Source of the DNA: Desmodesmus armatus | Taxonomy: Eukaryota; Chlorophyta; Chlorophyceae; Sphaeropleales; Scenedesmaceae | Length of the DNA stretch: 64,000 bases | Reading direction: 5' to 3' | NCBI GenBank assembly: GCA_007449985.2 | Contig: VIIQ02000632.1 | Coordinates: 248,001-312,000, forward strand | Shown: in pieces, positions 1 through 14,100 of the stretch | Numbering within the stretch: the stretch's first letter is position 1 | Layout of the letters: each line of letters opens with the position of its first letter | Notes under the pieces: model-generated | What the model was told of the DNA's origin: nothing | What the model saw: only the letters and a program-made list of their open reading frames with translations | Database searches by the model: none | Position numbers and translations under genes: made by a program

Positions 1-149
1 ACAACATGGTGAGCTTAAGCATCGTCACCGTGTCGTCACCACTGCAATTGGACTTCTGAACAACTGGTGAACCGGCCAAGTCTGGTTTCCTGGTATGCTG
101 TCTCCTGTTGCCTCTGACACCCTCTCTGCTGCTTGCGGCCTGCTGACAG

Positions 150-1899
150 GGAAGCTGTCACTACAAGGACGTTGCCAGCCTCAAGTGGTATGCAGCCTAT
201 CCAGGTGCGGCAGAATAAATGTCAGCGGCACTGCTTCAGTGTGCTGACTGGGCCAGAGCTGACGCAGTGCACCTGTTGGTCTTGGCAGCAGCTGACACAA
301 GGCGCATCGCTTGAATCGTGCTCATGGCCACAGCAGGGCTGAAATAGAATCCACGGCTGTTGAAAACACCCTGCAATGATCCCTGAGCCTGGGCTGTTGT
401 TGGTCAGCATAGGTGCAAGGCTTTGGGACTGAACCATGCATGCATCCCCTGCTGCTGCTGCTGCTGCCCTGCAGATACCATGGACGGCTTCGCTGGAAGC
501 TGGTAAGTGGCATCAACAGCCTGTGTTTCCAAAAATCTGGCAGTGCTGACTGGTGTGCATGCATGTGAGAGTTTTACAGCATATGCTTGAATGACAAGCT
601 GCAGCAAGCAAACTCACCCTGTCACCGGATGCTTCACGAGTGCATGGGTCTTGAGCTGGTCGAAACCTGACATGACCTGCCTGCTGTCTGCTGCTGCAGT
701 GGCAAGTGCTTTGAGGTCCAGTGTGTCAAGAAAGACTTCAAGGATGGCTACGGTGCCTACCTGTCAAGGTCGTCTGCCTGCAAGGACGAGAACAAGCGGG
801 TGGTGGTGAAGATCACAGACTCTGTGAGTGTGATGGCTTAGCTCGACGGCAGCAGGGCACGTGGGGTCAATCATCCACATGACATGAGTGACCACTGCAC
901 AAGGCCGAGGCAGTGCTACCCTCAGAGCCAGCCTGCAGGGCCATGTTGGGGTCCAGCTGTGGCTGTGCATGCACTGCATGGTGTGACACCTGTTGCCGCC
1001 CATTTTGTCAACTGATCACCTGGGTTGCATGTGTCTGCCTTGGCTGCGTGTGCTGCAGTGTCCTTGCATCCATGCCAACGCATACAGCAACAAGAGGTGG
1101 TGCTGTGGCGACATGGTGAGCCTGACTACGCAAACAGCCTGCGCAGCCGGGGCCGAGCTGCACCACAGAAATTCTGTCACCGCACGTATTGCGAGTTTGC
1201 TTGCACGTGTTCAAACTGGTTTGCTTGCACACTCCCAAGTGGTTTGCTTGCACCTTGACACTTGATTTCAAGGGGGCTTTGGTGTCATGCATGCACGTAC
1301 ACATGCGCAGCTTGCCGCCGATTTGTTGCCAGTTGCATTGAAGAAGCTCTAGCACCAGCACCAGTGGACATTCGCCAAATGCTTCTTCCTGAGGGTCTGT
1401 TGCTGTCCTGTGCTGCCCCATCCTGTCCTGTGCGCTGCTTTCCTGTCTGGTCCTACCCTGTCGTATCATGTGCAGCCGCACTTGGACCTTGGTGCTGCGG
1501 CTTTCATGGAGGTAAGCATGCTGAGAAGAGGCCATATGGCGTGCATGCATGCATGATTGGTTATCTTCTTTGCCACATGCTGTGATCACCCTTCCGGACC
1601 TAGTCCTTGTTGCCAGTGGCAGCGGTGTGTTGGATCACAGGCGTTGTGTGCATCAGGCGCTGCAAGATCCCATAGCTGGGCACAGCCTTGTAGGCGCCGC
1701 GTTCGAAAGCGCACACCTTACAAGTGGTGCCGTCTGCTGTCAGTCAGCGCTACAGCCAGGCAGCCTGCATATGCTGTGCTGCACGCAACTGGTCTCACAT
1801 ACACATGTGCATTGTTTGTGTTGGTTGTGTCTGCAGCTCACTGACGAGCACCACGGAGTGATCGGCCTCAAGTGGAGGGAGGTTGGCTGTGACAAGTGA
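150..1899 (+). CDS. Expansin-like protein (DPBB domain), 5' truncated by window
   Basis: Exons read as 150-204, 475-502, 700-823, 1059-1115, 1476-1511 and 1837-1899, all joining in phase. The joined peptide carries the cysteine-rich double-psi beta-barrel pattern of expansins and family-45-like proteins: GSCHYKDV, then GSCGKCFEVQC, KRVVVKITDSCPC, WCCGDM, an HLDL motif where plant expansins have HFD, and GVIGLKWREVGC near the end. Expansins loosen cell walls outside the cell without hydrolysis. The start and signal peptide lie left of the window. The frame stops with TGA at 1897-1899; a GTGAGT at 1896 could instead splice to 2168 and add five residues before TGA at 2184-2186. No C-terminal carbohydrate-binding expansin domain is visible in either case, so this is a DPBB-only or expansin-like member rather than a canonical two-domain expansin. 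Confidence 0.78.
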
Positions 1900-4800
1900 G
1901 TGGCAGTGCTGTGGTGGGGCCCACATGTGTGGTTGTCAGTTTGTGGCTGATTGGCTCAGCTCTCATAAGGCCTGGTTTCTCCCTGCTGTCCTGTTTGATC
2001 AGGCTTTTGCCGCCTCGCACACAGCAGCGTGGTCTTGGGGTTAGGAGCCACCCCAGCAGCAACAGCGCTATACATGCACTTCTCTTGCATCCGTGCTTGC
2101 TGCAGGCATCTGATTCCGTGCGCGCATGTATCGTGTTGAAATACAAACTTCCCTGTTGCTGCTGCAGGCTTGGGCCCCAGAATTGAGTCGCCAAGAGAGC
2201 CCTGCACTCTAGAGCCGTACATCCTGTAGGCTGTGGAGGCTCCTCAGTTCCAACAGAAGACCTGGACCTCCTGACACTTACCACGCACTTTGTCAGCTGA
2301 TGATTTTGAATATGACCGCATAACTTGACCCAAGTGGCCCCATTTGCTTGGTGGTGTGACAGCATCAGGCAGGCCAACGGTGCCGTCACGTGCTGTGTGA
2401 CACAGCCCCCACCAAACGAGCTGGTGACGCCGCTCGGTGATGCTCTTTCATGCGAAGCACTGAATTTGTGTGTATAGCTGGCATTGCTTGTGTGTTTAGC
2501 TGGCATGGCAATGTGTGTTGGCAGTGTGCAGGCATTGTTTTGTGTGTTTTGATGAGCCTTGCGCTCACGATTGGTTTGATCTTAGTGCACGTATGCGCGT
2601 CATGTGCCTTCTCTTGATGTCACTGCCTGCCAGCACTGGTTCATATCGTGCTGTTCAGCGTGTTACACTCTGCTAGCTGCAAGCAACCACTGCTGCTTGC
2701 AAGCGCTTGCGTGGTTACTGCGCAATGTCTCTTGGTGCCATGATTCTTTCCTCAGTACCTTTCGTGTCGGCGGCCAGTGCAACACACCAGTGCTTGCCTG
2801 TTGTGCTGCTTCAGGGTGTTCTTTGTAGCAGGACATAATGCTCTCCCGTAATGCTCAACCAATGCTTAGCTGGCAGATTTCCTGTGTGTAGTGTGGGTGT
2901 TGTGTAGTTTGCTTTGATGCTTGTGCCCATTGGGGCCGCAAAGGGTGTGTTGTTTTGTCCTCATAGGTACACGCCGTGTCACATATATGCAGGTGGCACT
3001 TTTATGCCGTCGGGTATGGTAGGCCACGGGGCTGATCTTTTCAAACACAGTTCTCACGCTTGCTGCCATTGCAGCTTGCGAGCACATTTACACATGCGCT
3101 CGTCCCCTTCACATTTGTGCCACTCGTGCGACACTGTGCCACCCGTGCGGCTTGCTGCGTTGTTTTGGGCTGCCTGTCAGATGCTTAGCTGGGTCCAGTC
3201 ACATGGTAGTGCATCTGTTATGGCGCCTGGCATTGTCCTGTGCTTGGATGGCATGTACCGTGCCTGTGCTTCTGGTGTGTTCAACGGGTGTTGTCTGAGA
3301 CTGCAAAGTCTTACATATATCTTGGGGAAGTGGGCCAACATTCATGCTGCATGGCAGAGAGGAAAGGAAAGCATGCCTGATTGCATGCGTGGGATGCCCA
3401 CTGGGGTGAAGAGTAAAGGGTGGTTACTGTGTCATCTTTCCAAGTGTTGCTGCTGCCTACTTCACTGTAGCCAGCTTACCAGTGAGGCATATTGGTGCTG
3501 TCAGGTGTTGTCTCGTCATCAGCTGTGTGTCTGCTCCACTCTGCTGTGTGGTATGCATGGTGCATTCAGGATGATATCAGTAATTTGTTACTGCCGACCT
3601 CGGCGCTCACACACAGCTAAGCTGTGATGGCTGAGGTGAAGAGGTGTAGGTTATTTTGCTTGTGGCTGCAAAGCTACTGGCTTGCTGTGTATGTTGTCGC
3701 GGCTGTCTGCATTACTACAATGTAGTCTCCGTCTCTGAGTCAGTTGAATAGTAAGGAGACGCTTGTGTTGTCACCCTGTACTGCTGATGTAGCTTCTGTA
3801 ACCATTCATGTTGTCAACATCATGATTCTGTCATGATAGCAGGAACGCTTGAACAATTGCTGGAATTGGCAGCATCACAATGACAGCTTGTACAATTGCT
3901 GATAGCACACCTGGATACACACAGGCTGGCTGATGAGTCTCCGCAAGGGGACCTTGCATCTGCTGACTGCTTGTCGAATTCGACAAAGTCAACCCATGCA
4001 CCTCACCCCTGCAGACCAAAGCACCTGCAACTTGAAGTGCAGTGCTTTGCAACAGCCACCCTTCCTGTCAGCTCTCATGCTGCAAATTGTTCTCCCCTTC
4101 AGCATCTGTCTGTCTCCCCTTTAGCAGCTGTCTGTCAATCAGTCTGAACTGGAGATCTCCACAGCAGAGGCACGCGACCATTGCATCCTGCAGGCGGCCT
4201 GCAGGTTGAGCAGATCTCCAAAGTCATTACAGGAGTTTCTCACTGAGAGTGACTGACAGCCACACTCACACATGCGGCAACATTCATGTCCACAATGCAG
4301 TTGCTGTGCACATCATGCCTTCAAGGCTGGTATGCCCACAGCTGCCGATGCTCGCAGCATCATGTCTATGCTGTGTGACTTGCATGCTGCAGCATAAAGA
4401 GTTTTGATGACCAGGTGGAGAACAATGATCTGTTCATGAGGTTGCTGCCGCCGCTGCTGATGAACATCTTGATGATTCTGTGTTGGAAATTGCGAGCAGA
4501 TTGAGTCGTTTCCTTGGAAAATGTTGGCACCAGAAGTCCAACCATCACCACGTTGCTTTTGGTAACAAGGTCGTGACCATGATGTGTTGTTACAACGCTG
4601 GCCCCAGCCGCCGCTGCTGGTGGTGACGCTGTTCAGCAAACAACATAGCAGCATGCTCTTTCTTCCACGGGAACTGCCAGATCCTGCAACAGCTTTGTGA
4701 GTGAAGTACCTGGCACCACCAAACCACTATCAATCCAAGTGACTAGTAGTGGCTTGCATGCATCTTCCATGGCCCGTCAGCTGCAACACAGGTATAGCGT

Positions 4801-4990
4801 GGATGCGCGCTCAACATGTATGCCTGCCCTATGCATGTATACAAATGCACTCAAGCTCAACCCCACTGCTGTGCCCGAGGCTGGAACCTGCTGCCGCCTC
4901 TATCCGACCTTATGCAACGAATTTCACACAATGCCACTGCAGCTGCGGCAGCCTGTAATGACCCACAAGCTCTGATGAGTCATCAACACA
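1900..4990. other. Gene-poor region between expansin-like gene and HHE gene
   Basis: TG-rich sequence on the + strand up to about 3800, then mixed. It contains open frames (the longest about 237 codons at 2914-3627) but no recognisable motif, no convincing exon-intron structure and no conserved pattern. Part of it is probably 3' untranslated sequence of the flanking genes, which converge here. Confidence 0.5.
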
Positions 4991-6661
<1,671 letters not shown>

Positions 6662-8181
6662 GGTGGCTGTCGATGTAGCAGCACGACACTGGACACGTTC
6701 TCTGTTGTTCTGGTTGTTGCAAACGTTGAAGGTCGCTCCTTGTCCCCACTTGTGCTGTCGCCACGCAACTTCGTTGACGTCACCGCCTGGCGGTCGGTTG
6801 CTCGCGAGACATTGGACGCAGTGACGCATTACCAACCACACGATAGCAACTACAATCAAATTCCCAAGACAAACGTTTGGAAGTTTTCAACATCAGCATG
6901 CCCTTCACACAACCATCAACGCCCTCGTTAATGCACCCCTCCCTCATAGGCCCCTTGCCCAGTCCCCGCACCAGCCGCTCCCCCTTTACCCGCCTTGTCT
7001 GACCCCCTTGCTCCCAGCGTTCCTCTGATGTGCATTCCACAGCCTCTCTGCAGGCGGTGGCTGTGCGGGCGCTGCTCAAACCCCACCACAGCACGACCCG
7101 CCCACACGTCCAAGGCTACAAACGATCTCCAGACACAAGTCTAGCAGACAGGCAAGCTCCTACTAGCAGCACACTGCCCATCTTGCTGCTGCTGCTTCTC
7201 TAGGTAGTCTGGTTCATTCTGTGCAATTATGCGTACAACCGTACAGTCACTGCGAGTTGCAGGCTGTGGGTGGGCCTCACAGTGATGCAGTCCGATAGAG
7301 CAACCAGCTGAGCAGGCTTGTTGCGCGCCATTCATATGCCCTGCACCCTGGGCAGCTATCAAAGAAACGATGCCCTGCAAACACGACATATCTTCAGTCA
7401 ACTCTTATCACAATAATGCACATGTACATGTGATGCGTCGACGACACATGCACTGTACCTTATGACTGAATACATGTGCATGTAGCAAGCCCCACAACGT
7501 GCAACAAAATGGTGGTCAGGCCTCAGCCGCTGAAGGCCTGATCCTCCTGCATTGGTTGCTGAGCAACATAGGTTGATTACTGCTACTACTTCTACTAAAC
7601 TGGGTCAGGGCCACGCCTGACCGCCCTTGCTGGAGCCAAACACATTACTCATATAGGTTGACACGCAGAGGGGCCTATCTTGCTGTGCATAACCCCAAGT
7701 TGCTGTAAACCCCAAAGTATGAAGCAGCACCTGGCAGGGTGCCTTGTGTCTGAATTAAAAGTTTGCTCAAGTTCGCCGAGTTTGCAACACAACACACTGC
7801 TCATCCCATATATCCGAGTCCATAACAAATGCAGACCTGCCAAGCAGGTGTGACCGCGCCAATCAGCTCCCCAGGTTCCAAAACAAATGTGTTTTCCAGC
7901 TGGGCCGCGAAGAGCACCAAGCCCCGGGGCCCACTCCATGATGGAGAACACGACAACATGCCAGTAGCAAGCACACCTCAACGGTCCCACCGTCAACGGT
8001 ACAACAAAGTGCCCATGGCCATGACTTGGCCCTACCCTGCCGACTGGCCCCAACATAGACATGTGGACGGTGTTAACATCGGCATTGCACCTTTGTACAC
8101 CCTCCTGCTGCCCTGCCCCTCCTTTCAAGGTGCATTCATTGTGGTATCGTACGCAACCATGACGCTGTTGGCAAAACCAAG
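6662..8181. other. Intergenic between the two HHE genes
   Basis: No supported gene. It contains short inverted words around 7420-7490 (repeated catgtacatg-like motifs) and a 37-bp segment at 7602-7638 that recurs in diverged form near 63123. Open frames on both strands lack motifs. It must hold the 3' UTR of copy A and the promoter of copy B. Confidence 0.45.
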
Positions 8182-10723
8182 TCACAGTGTGGGTGCACCC
8201 CCAAACGCCACCATGTCCAATAAGAAATCCAGTGGTGTCAGCAGGGCGTTCACAAAGTGACTGACCCCTGGTGCTTTGGGAGCCCAGGAGTGAGGCCTGA
8301 ATAGCACATACAGAAGGGCAGCACAGCACGATAGGCAGCAAATCACAGCAGGTTGATCGGCAATGGCCGGCTCAGGTGATAATTGACACCCATCTGGGTC
8401 TGACTACACTGCCCGCCTGTTCAACAGGCTCGCAAGCAGCTGCTGTCACCATGCATATGTACCTCAAAGGTGATCTGTGCTGGCCAAGAACACAGCTGTC
8501 AACGAGGCCAATGTGGGCCCTGTGCAATTTCACGTCCCCAACATGATCAGCAGAACCAAGCCCTAGGGCACAGGCGCCTGTTTCAAATGGCCCAGCGGAA
8601 GTGTGTGAGCAGCTACAACAGCCGCAACCGTTGCTGCGGCAGCAACAGCAGTACGTACCTGCTGGGTGCGATGAGCTTGGCCCACTCGAAGGCCCTACCC
8701 AGCCGCATCAGCTGCTCAGGTGACAGGGCCTGCTCCATGCGAGGCAGCTTCTCCCGCTCCTCCACCTGCAGGTGCTGCTCAGTGTCCTGCAGTGCAGGGG
8801 CAGACAGGGCAGATGGAAGGGTAGAGGGGACAATTGCTGACTAAAGCATTTCCAGGGGCAGGATGGTTTAGGGAGGGGTGGAGTGACTAATCGCTGGCTG
8901 AAGGACCTGCCACGTATGATCAGCACCTGCTGGAGTTCGTGTGAGTTATCTGGGGTTGTGGGGTAGTGACCAAGGCGGCCGTGAGAGTCATTGTGCTGCT
9001 GCACTATTACTGTTGCTGCTGCATCCCACTGGACCTGGCAGGCTTCAACACCCAAAACATAGGCTGCTGACTCTCGCAGGGTAGTGGCCTAGTCACACAT
9101 TTGGGCTGATTCCGCACTGTCACTGTTGCCTGCATCTCCATCACCCACATGGAAGTCACTCTTAGCAATGTAACATGCGAAACATGCGTACCTCCATGTA
9201 CCTTCCCAACAGTGTGTCAAAGCTTGGGTCCGTGACATGTGTGCTGAGCAGCAGCTCCAACAGCTCCTCTAGGTGCTGGTGCTGAGCCACCAACACAACA
9301 GCATCACTACGGCCAGTGCAGGATGCGAGGGCAGGGCCCAGGATCTGGAGCAGTGCAAAGACAGCAGCAGCGATGCAAAAGCTTTCTGGCTAGGTGCTGG
9401 TGCTGAGCCACCAGCACAACAGCACTGTCACGGCCAGTACAGGATGCGAGGGCAGGGCCCAGGACCTGCAGCAGTGCAAAGATAGCAGCAGCGATGCAAC
9501 AGCTTTCTGGCTAGGTGCTGGTGCTGAGCCACCAGCACAACAGCATCAGTACGGCCAGTGCAGGATGCTAGGGCAGGGCCCAGGACCTGCAGCAGTGCAA
9601 AGATAGCAGCAGCGATGCAACAGCTTTCTGGCTAGGTGCTGGTGCTGAGCCACCAGCACAACAGCATCAGTACGGCCAATGCAGGATGCGAGGGCAGGGC
9701 CCAGGACCTGCAGCATTTTTAAGCAGCAGCAGCAGCGATACGACTGCTTTCTGGTTGGGTGTTTCTACACACGTGTTGGATGTGGCATGCCAACTTGGCA
9801 TGAACAAATTCAGCACCGTGCGGGTCATGTTCAAGTTTGCGCTGGCCACTTGAAGAGCGTCATGTGATGGGCTGTGTCAGGTGCAGTCAGCACAGCTGCC
9901 ACTGGCAATGCCAAACTGCTTGCAGGTTTGCTAGTTCCAGTTCAGTGTGGACATTCTGCCCCACCCTGTCTCACTCCCAGTCAGGTGGTTTGAGCAAGCT
10001 ACTAGAGCCGAACTTCCACAAAGGCTGGCTGGCTAGTTTCAAATCAGTGCAGATTCTATTCCACCCTGCGTCATTCCTAGCACTCCCAGCACAACACCTT
10101 GGCATTGTGAAAAATGGGATGGTGAAAAATCAGCTGGTGAAAAATCAGCATGGTGAAAAATCAGCTGGGCAGCTCACCATGTCCTCTTTCTTTGAGTGAA
10201 TGCTGCTGTGCCTGATGATGTCAAGCGCCAGCAACTGCCGCTGCTGCGTGGTGTTGCCAGGTGCCTGGTACTGTGAATACAGTGTGCGCACGCGGCCGTG
10301 GTCTTCACGGATCTGTGTTACACACAGGGGCAGCAATGCCATCAACAGCAGCTGCATGATGCTGCCAGATGTGCAAGACGGGCATAATAGGTGGGCATCC
10401 CGCCGTGATGCTGACACGTGTGTGTTCGTTGCCAGCAGCAACTCATAACAGTCAGGTTGTAGATGTGGCGCATGTGGTAGTGCTGCTGCAACACTGTTGC
10501 TGATGATCTTGCACTCAGTGACTGTGCTGGTGGTGATTGTGCATGGTGTTGTCGAGTAGTTGTCAGCAAACAAGCTGGTATGGTCTGGCAAGTGCTGGGC
10601 CTGCGATCCACGCACCAGCTGTATGATGTCCTTGCTGACCGTGCCAAAAAAGGGATGGAACAGCAGCCTGGCGACTGTTTGGAACAGGTGGCTGACGCCA
10701 TCCAGCAGCCACATGACCTCCAT
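8182..10723 (-). CDS. Hemerythrin (HHE) domain protein, copy A
   Basis: Minus-strand exons recognised at 10616-10723, 10178-10312, 9192-9306, 8659-8786 and 8182-8296. Start ATG 10723 in a CACCATGG context; TGA at 8182. Exon 2 gives IREDH plus HSKKE, exon 4 begins DAVVLVAQHQHL, exon 5 holds QHLQVEE (HxxxE), and the last exon the PHSWAPK tail ending in FGGAPTL, matching FGGAPPM of copy B. Iron ligands are therefore conserved. Exon 2 ends in phase 0 and exon 4 needs two leading bases, so one exon (equivalent to roughly residues 75-90 of copy B) is missing from this model. It should lie in 9310-10170; a minus-strand segment near 9770-9840 is a candidate, but I could not fix its edges. The same intron contains four 121-bp tandem copies of the exon 4 start. 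Function as for copy B. Confidence 0.8.
9269..9752 (-). repeat. 121-bp tandem array of an acceptor/exon-start module (4 copies)
   Basis: The word ctaggtgctggtgctg starts at 9269, 9390, 9511 and 9632, an exact 121-bp period, with a decayed trace beyond 9752. On the minus strand each unit contains intron end, a TAG or equivalent acceptor and the first ~38 bases of HHE-A exon 4. Only the lowest-coordinate copy continues into a full exon. Confidence 0.95.
10107..10168 (+). repeat. Short tandem repeat, unit about 15-16 bp (tggtgaaaaatcagc)
   Basis: Three to four imperfect copies directly after the donor of exon 2 of HHE-A, inside its intron. Confidence 0.85.
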
Positions 10724-11117
10724 GGTGCGTGGATCCTGAGTTTATTTGCACTTTGGGGTGAAGTTTGCTGCCCAGTTGCGCAGGCGGTGCTGCCTAACCC
10801 CCACCTGCAGTTGCCAGCCTGGCAGTGACACAGCAATGACTCATAGGCCCGAAGTCAGGCTGCCTCCAACACCGTTTACTTCTCCTTTCATATATGAATC
10901 CACGGCTTACCAGACCGTATGACAGCGCTCCTTGAGGTGTGCTATTTGAATACATGCTGTGCGACGATCCGTATGCCACAACTGAATTGGCGTGCACAGT
11001 CCACATCACGCGTTTCCAGATCCCAGCAACTCAGGCAGTCTCAGCGGCTTGTATCAACTGCAAACTCTGGGTGCTCTGTTCCGTTGTGGCTACTGATCAC
11101 AAACACAACACACAGTC
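10724..11117. promoter_or_regulatory. Shared upstream region of HHE-A (-) and NSE3 (+)
   Basis: The 394 bp between two divergent start codons. It must contain both 5' UTRs and probably a bidirectional promoter. I see no defined TATA box or other named element. Confidence 0.5.
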
Positions 11118-14100
11118 ATGAGCAGCAGGAAGCGCAGGTCAAGCACCAGGCTGAAGCAGGAGGATGACTCACAAGTTCTCGAGGTTGATCTGGCAGAGGA
11201 GGCACCTGAGGAGCAACCCCGCGGTAAGGACACCCACAACCTGCAGGTGCTGGCTCTGCTGCGGGTGTTGCTGTTGTTCCAGCCTGTCGTGTTCAGCTGC
11301 TGGGACCCTGCCAACAGCACGAACACCTTGAATAGATCCTGAAATCAGCGCTGTTGCCATAAAAGGACGACCCTTGCTTGTGCTTCCTGTTGATGTTGCT
11401 CGCAGTCAAGAGGGAACGGAAAAGCTCTGGCAGATCAACTCCGGCAAGCACCGCAGCCGCAGCAGCAGCAGCAGCAGGGGGTGATGCTGATGATGGGGGC
11501 ACACCAGCAGGAGGGGGAGCACGTGCCAACGGTGCCCCTCCGCGTGACAGGCAGCAGCGCACACAGTTCAATGAAGCCGAGGCAGCATCCATGATGGATA
11601 AGGTCAGTGCCAGGGAGATACTGGCATGCTGTAGTGGCATGGTGGTTGTAAACCGAGACAGATGCACCAGCTGAAAGCATTGAAGGGCTCTGTGCACATC
11701 CATTTACTGAGTGACGTATTATGAGATGGCCTTTGGTCAATGGTAGTTAGTTTGTGTAGCTGGAGGTCAGTGCATCGACCACAGCGGATGCGGTGCTTCG
11801 CCCCAACACCCAGTCCTCAACACTGCACCCACTGCAAGTCTCTGCACGGTCAGGACCCCTCCCGTCTATCTGATTCATGCACGCGCCCCCCAAACCCCCC
11901 ACTGACGTCCCCCACCTCTGTGCTCCGTGCTTGTTGTTCCCCCCCCCCCCCCCCCCAGATCAAGCAGTTGGAGGATGAGGGGGAGTTGGCGCAAGACAAG
12001 GCAGCCAGCCTGGACCTGACGGCGGTGAGTGAATGAAATGACTGTTATGAGTAATGAAATGACTGTCCCCATTCCGGACTACAGTAAACCCGGACCAGAG
12101 TCACTCTGGACTACCGTAGAGGGAGCAGAGAGGGTAGTAGAGTTGGCACTGGTGACTTTGACCTGACAGCGATGGTTCATTGATATAATTGTCTTCGCAC
12201 CGAACCAGAGGGAGCAGACAGTGTGTAGAGGGGTTTTGGGTGGTAGGGTTGGCACTGGTGACAGAGACAGAGACCCAGTTCCCAAACAACGCAGCACACA
12301 CGCATGTATCCTGCAATGTACACACCCGCAGTGGTCCTGCCAGCTGCAGACTGGACTGATGGTGCATTGGCCAACCCAGTCACACACCCATGGCCGCGGC
12401 AGTAGCAGCTGTCCTGCAGGGCATGTCCAGCGTGCTGCTGCACACAGCAGCTGCACAGCACAGCAGGGCGCACAGCTTAGCCGTGCTGGCTTTATAAATG
12501 GACTAGGCAGCGGTGTTTTCCGTGTATGGCTTGCACCCGAATGGTGCACTTTGATTTCCACACCCGCGTCAATCGGCCCTTATAGGCAGCTACACCATGC
12601 AGCAGTCTGTTCTGCCTACACCCTTGCTCATCTAGTGAGCACACATGTTGACTAAACCCCACTTATGTCGCTGCTGTTGCTGCTGCTGCCACTGCTTCCT
12701 GTCTGCCATGCTTGTGTCGTGTTGGATCGTGGTCTCTCTGCTGCACTGTCTGCTCCCCCCCCCCAAATTCACCGTCAGGCCCTGGACACTGCTGTGTCCC
12801 GTGTGGTGCGCTTCCTGCTGTTCAAGCATCATGAAAAGCCTGGTGTACCTGTGAAGCGCCAGGAGATCAGTGACGTCATTACAGTGAGTGATCAATGACG
12901 TCATTACAGTGAGTGACGGCAGCAACATATTGCATGGGTGCTTCCAAGGCATGGGAATGTCCATAGGCCGTACCACCATGCGTTCTTTCTCCCAACCTCT
13001 CACTAGCCAGCAAGTGCGGCTCTCGCCTGCAACAGGCTGTAATGAATGCTATCGGTTGGGGTGGTGGTCCACTGAAGTGGTTGACCGGTCCTTTGCAAAC
13101 CACCGCATCCAGTAGGCACTGCCATAGCTGTGTGGCGATTGTGCTGCCTTGGCATGTGAATGACACTTAGCAAGTGCTGGCTGACCCTCTTCCGCCGCTC
13201 ATCACTCCTTGCCTGCACCTTCCCTCACCCCATGCAATTGTCTGTGAGCAAGGGCAAGATTGGCTCGTGGTTGTGATCTCGTACCGTCTCAATTGCTGGA
13301 AGCTGCTTGAGACCCCTCGTGCCCGGGTGGCAAGCCCCCGTCCGCACCTCTCCCCACACCATGCGGTTGAGTGCAAAGGCATGTTCGGCCCTGTATGTGA
13401 GCTGGTTGGGGAGCCGAACATGCCCTTGCCCAGATCTAACTGCATGGGGTGGGGAGAGGTGGGGAGGGATGCATGCTGTTATGTGACGTCAGCGCATTGA
13501 ACCAGCTGCGCTGTCGTCACATAGCAGCATGCATCCCTCCCCACCTCTCCCCACCCCATGCAGTCACATCTGGGCAAGGGCATGTTCGGCTCTGCCCCAT
13601 AGCTGTGTGTGAGCTTGTAACATCTTGGGTTCGCCGTCGTATCATAACGGTCTGTACGCCCCCCCCCTACCCCCCCTCCCTGCAGTCGAGTGTGGGTAAA
13701 GGCAACAAGGGTCTGCATGTAAGCTTCGGCTCTGTATGTCAGCACTCAAACCCCTGTGGCATGCCCCACCCCTGCACCTCCCCCCCCCCCCCCCCCCCCC
13801 CCCCCACCCACCCACACCCCCTGCAGTCGAGTGTGGGCAAGGGCAACAAGGCTCCGCATGTAAGCTTCGGCCCTGTATGTGAGCACTCAAACCACTGTGG
13901 CATCCCCCCCCCCCCCCTCCCCCCCCGCCCGGCACTCCCCCCGCCTCTTCATCCCCCCCCCACCCCCCTTCGCAGTCGAGTGTGGGCAAGGGCAACAAGG
14001 CTCTCAAGAAGCTGCCTGCCCTTGTGTTTGCTCTGGCTGCTGCCAAACTGGCCAAGGCATTTGGCTTGGAGCTGAGGGAGCTCAGGAGGCACACTCCAGG

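Noticed and set aside
2914..3627. 237-codon + strand ORF
   Set aside because: No motif, Cys/His/Met-rich random-looking composition, and no splice or neighbour support in TG-rich DNA.
7649..8341. 230-codon minus-strand ORF
   Set aside because: Covers the last HHE-A exon in a different frame; the HHE-A tail motif is in the other frame.
9269..9752. CRISPR-like array
   Set aside because: Copies are contiguous 121-bp units with no repeat-spacer structure, in a eukaryotic intron.
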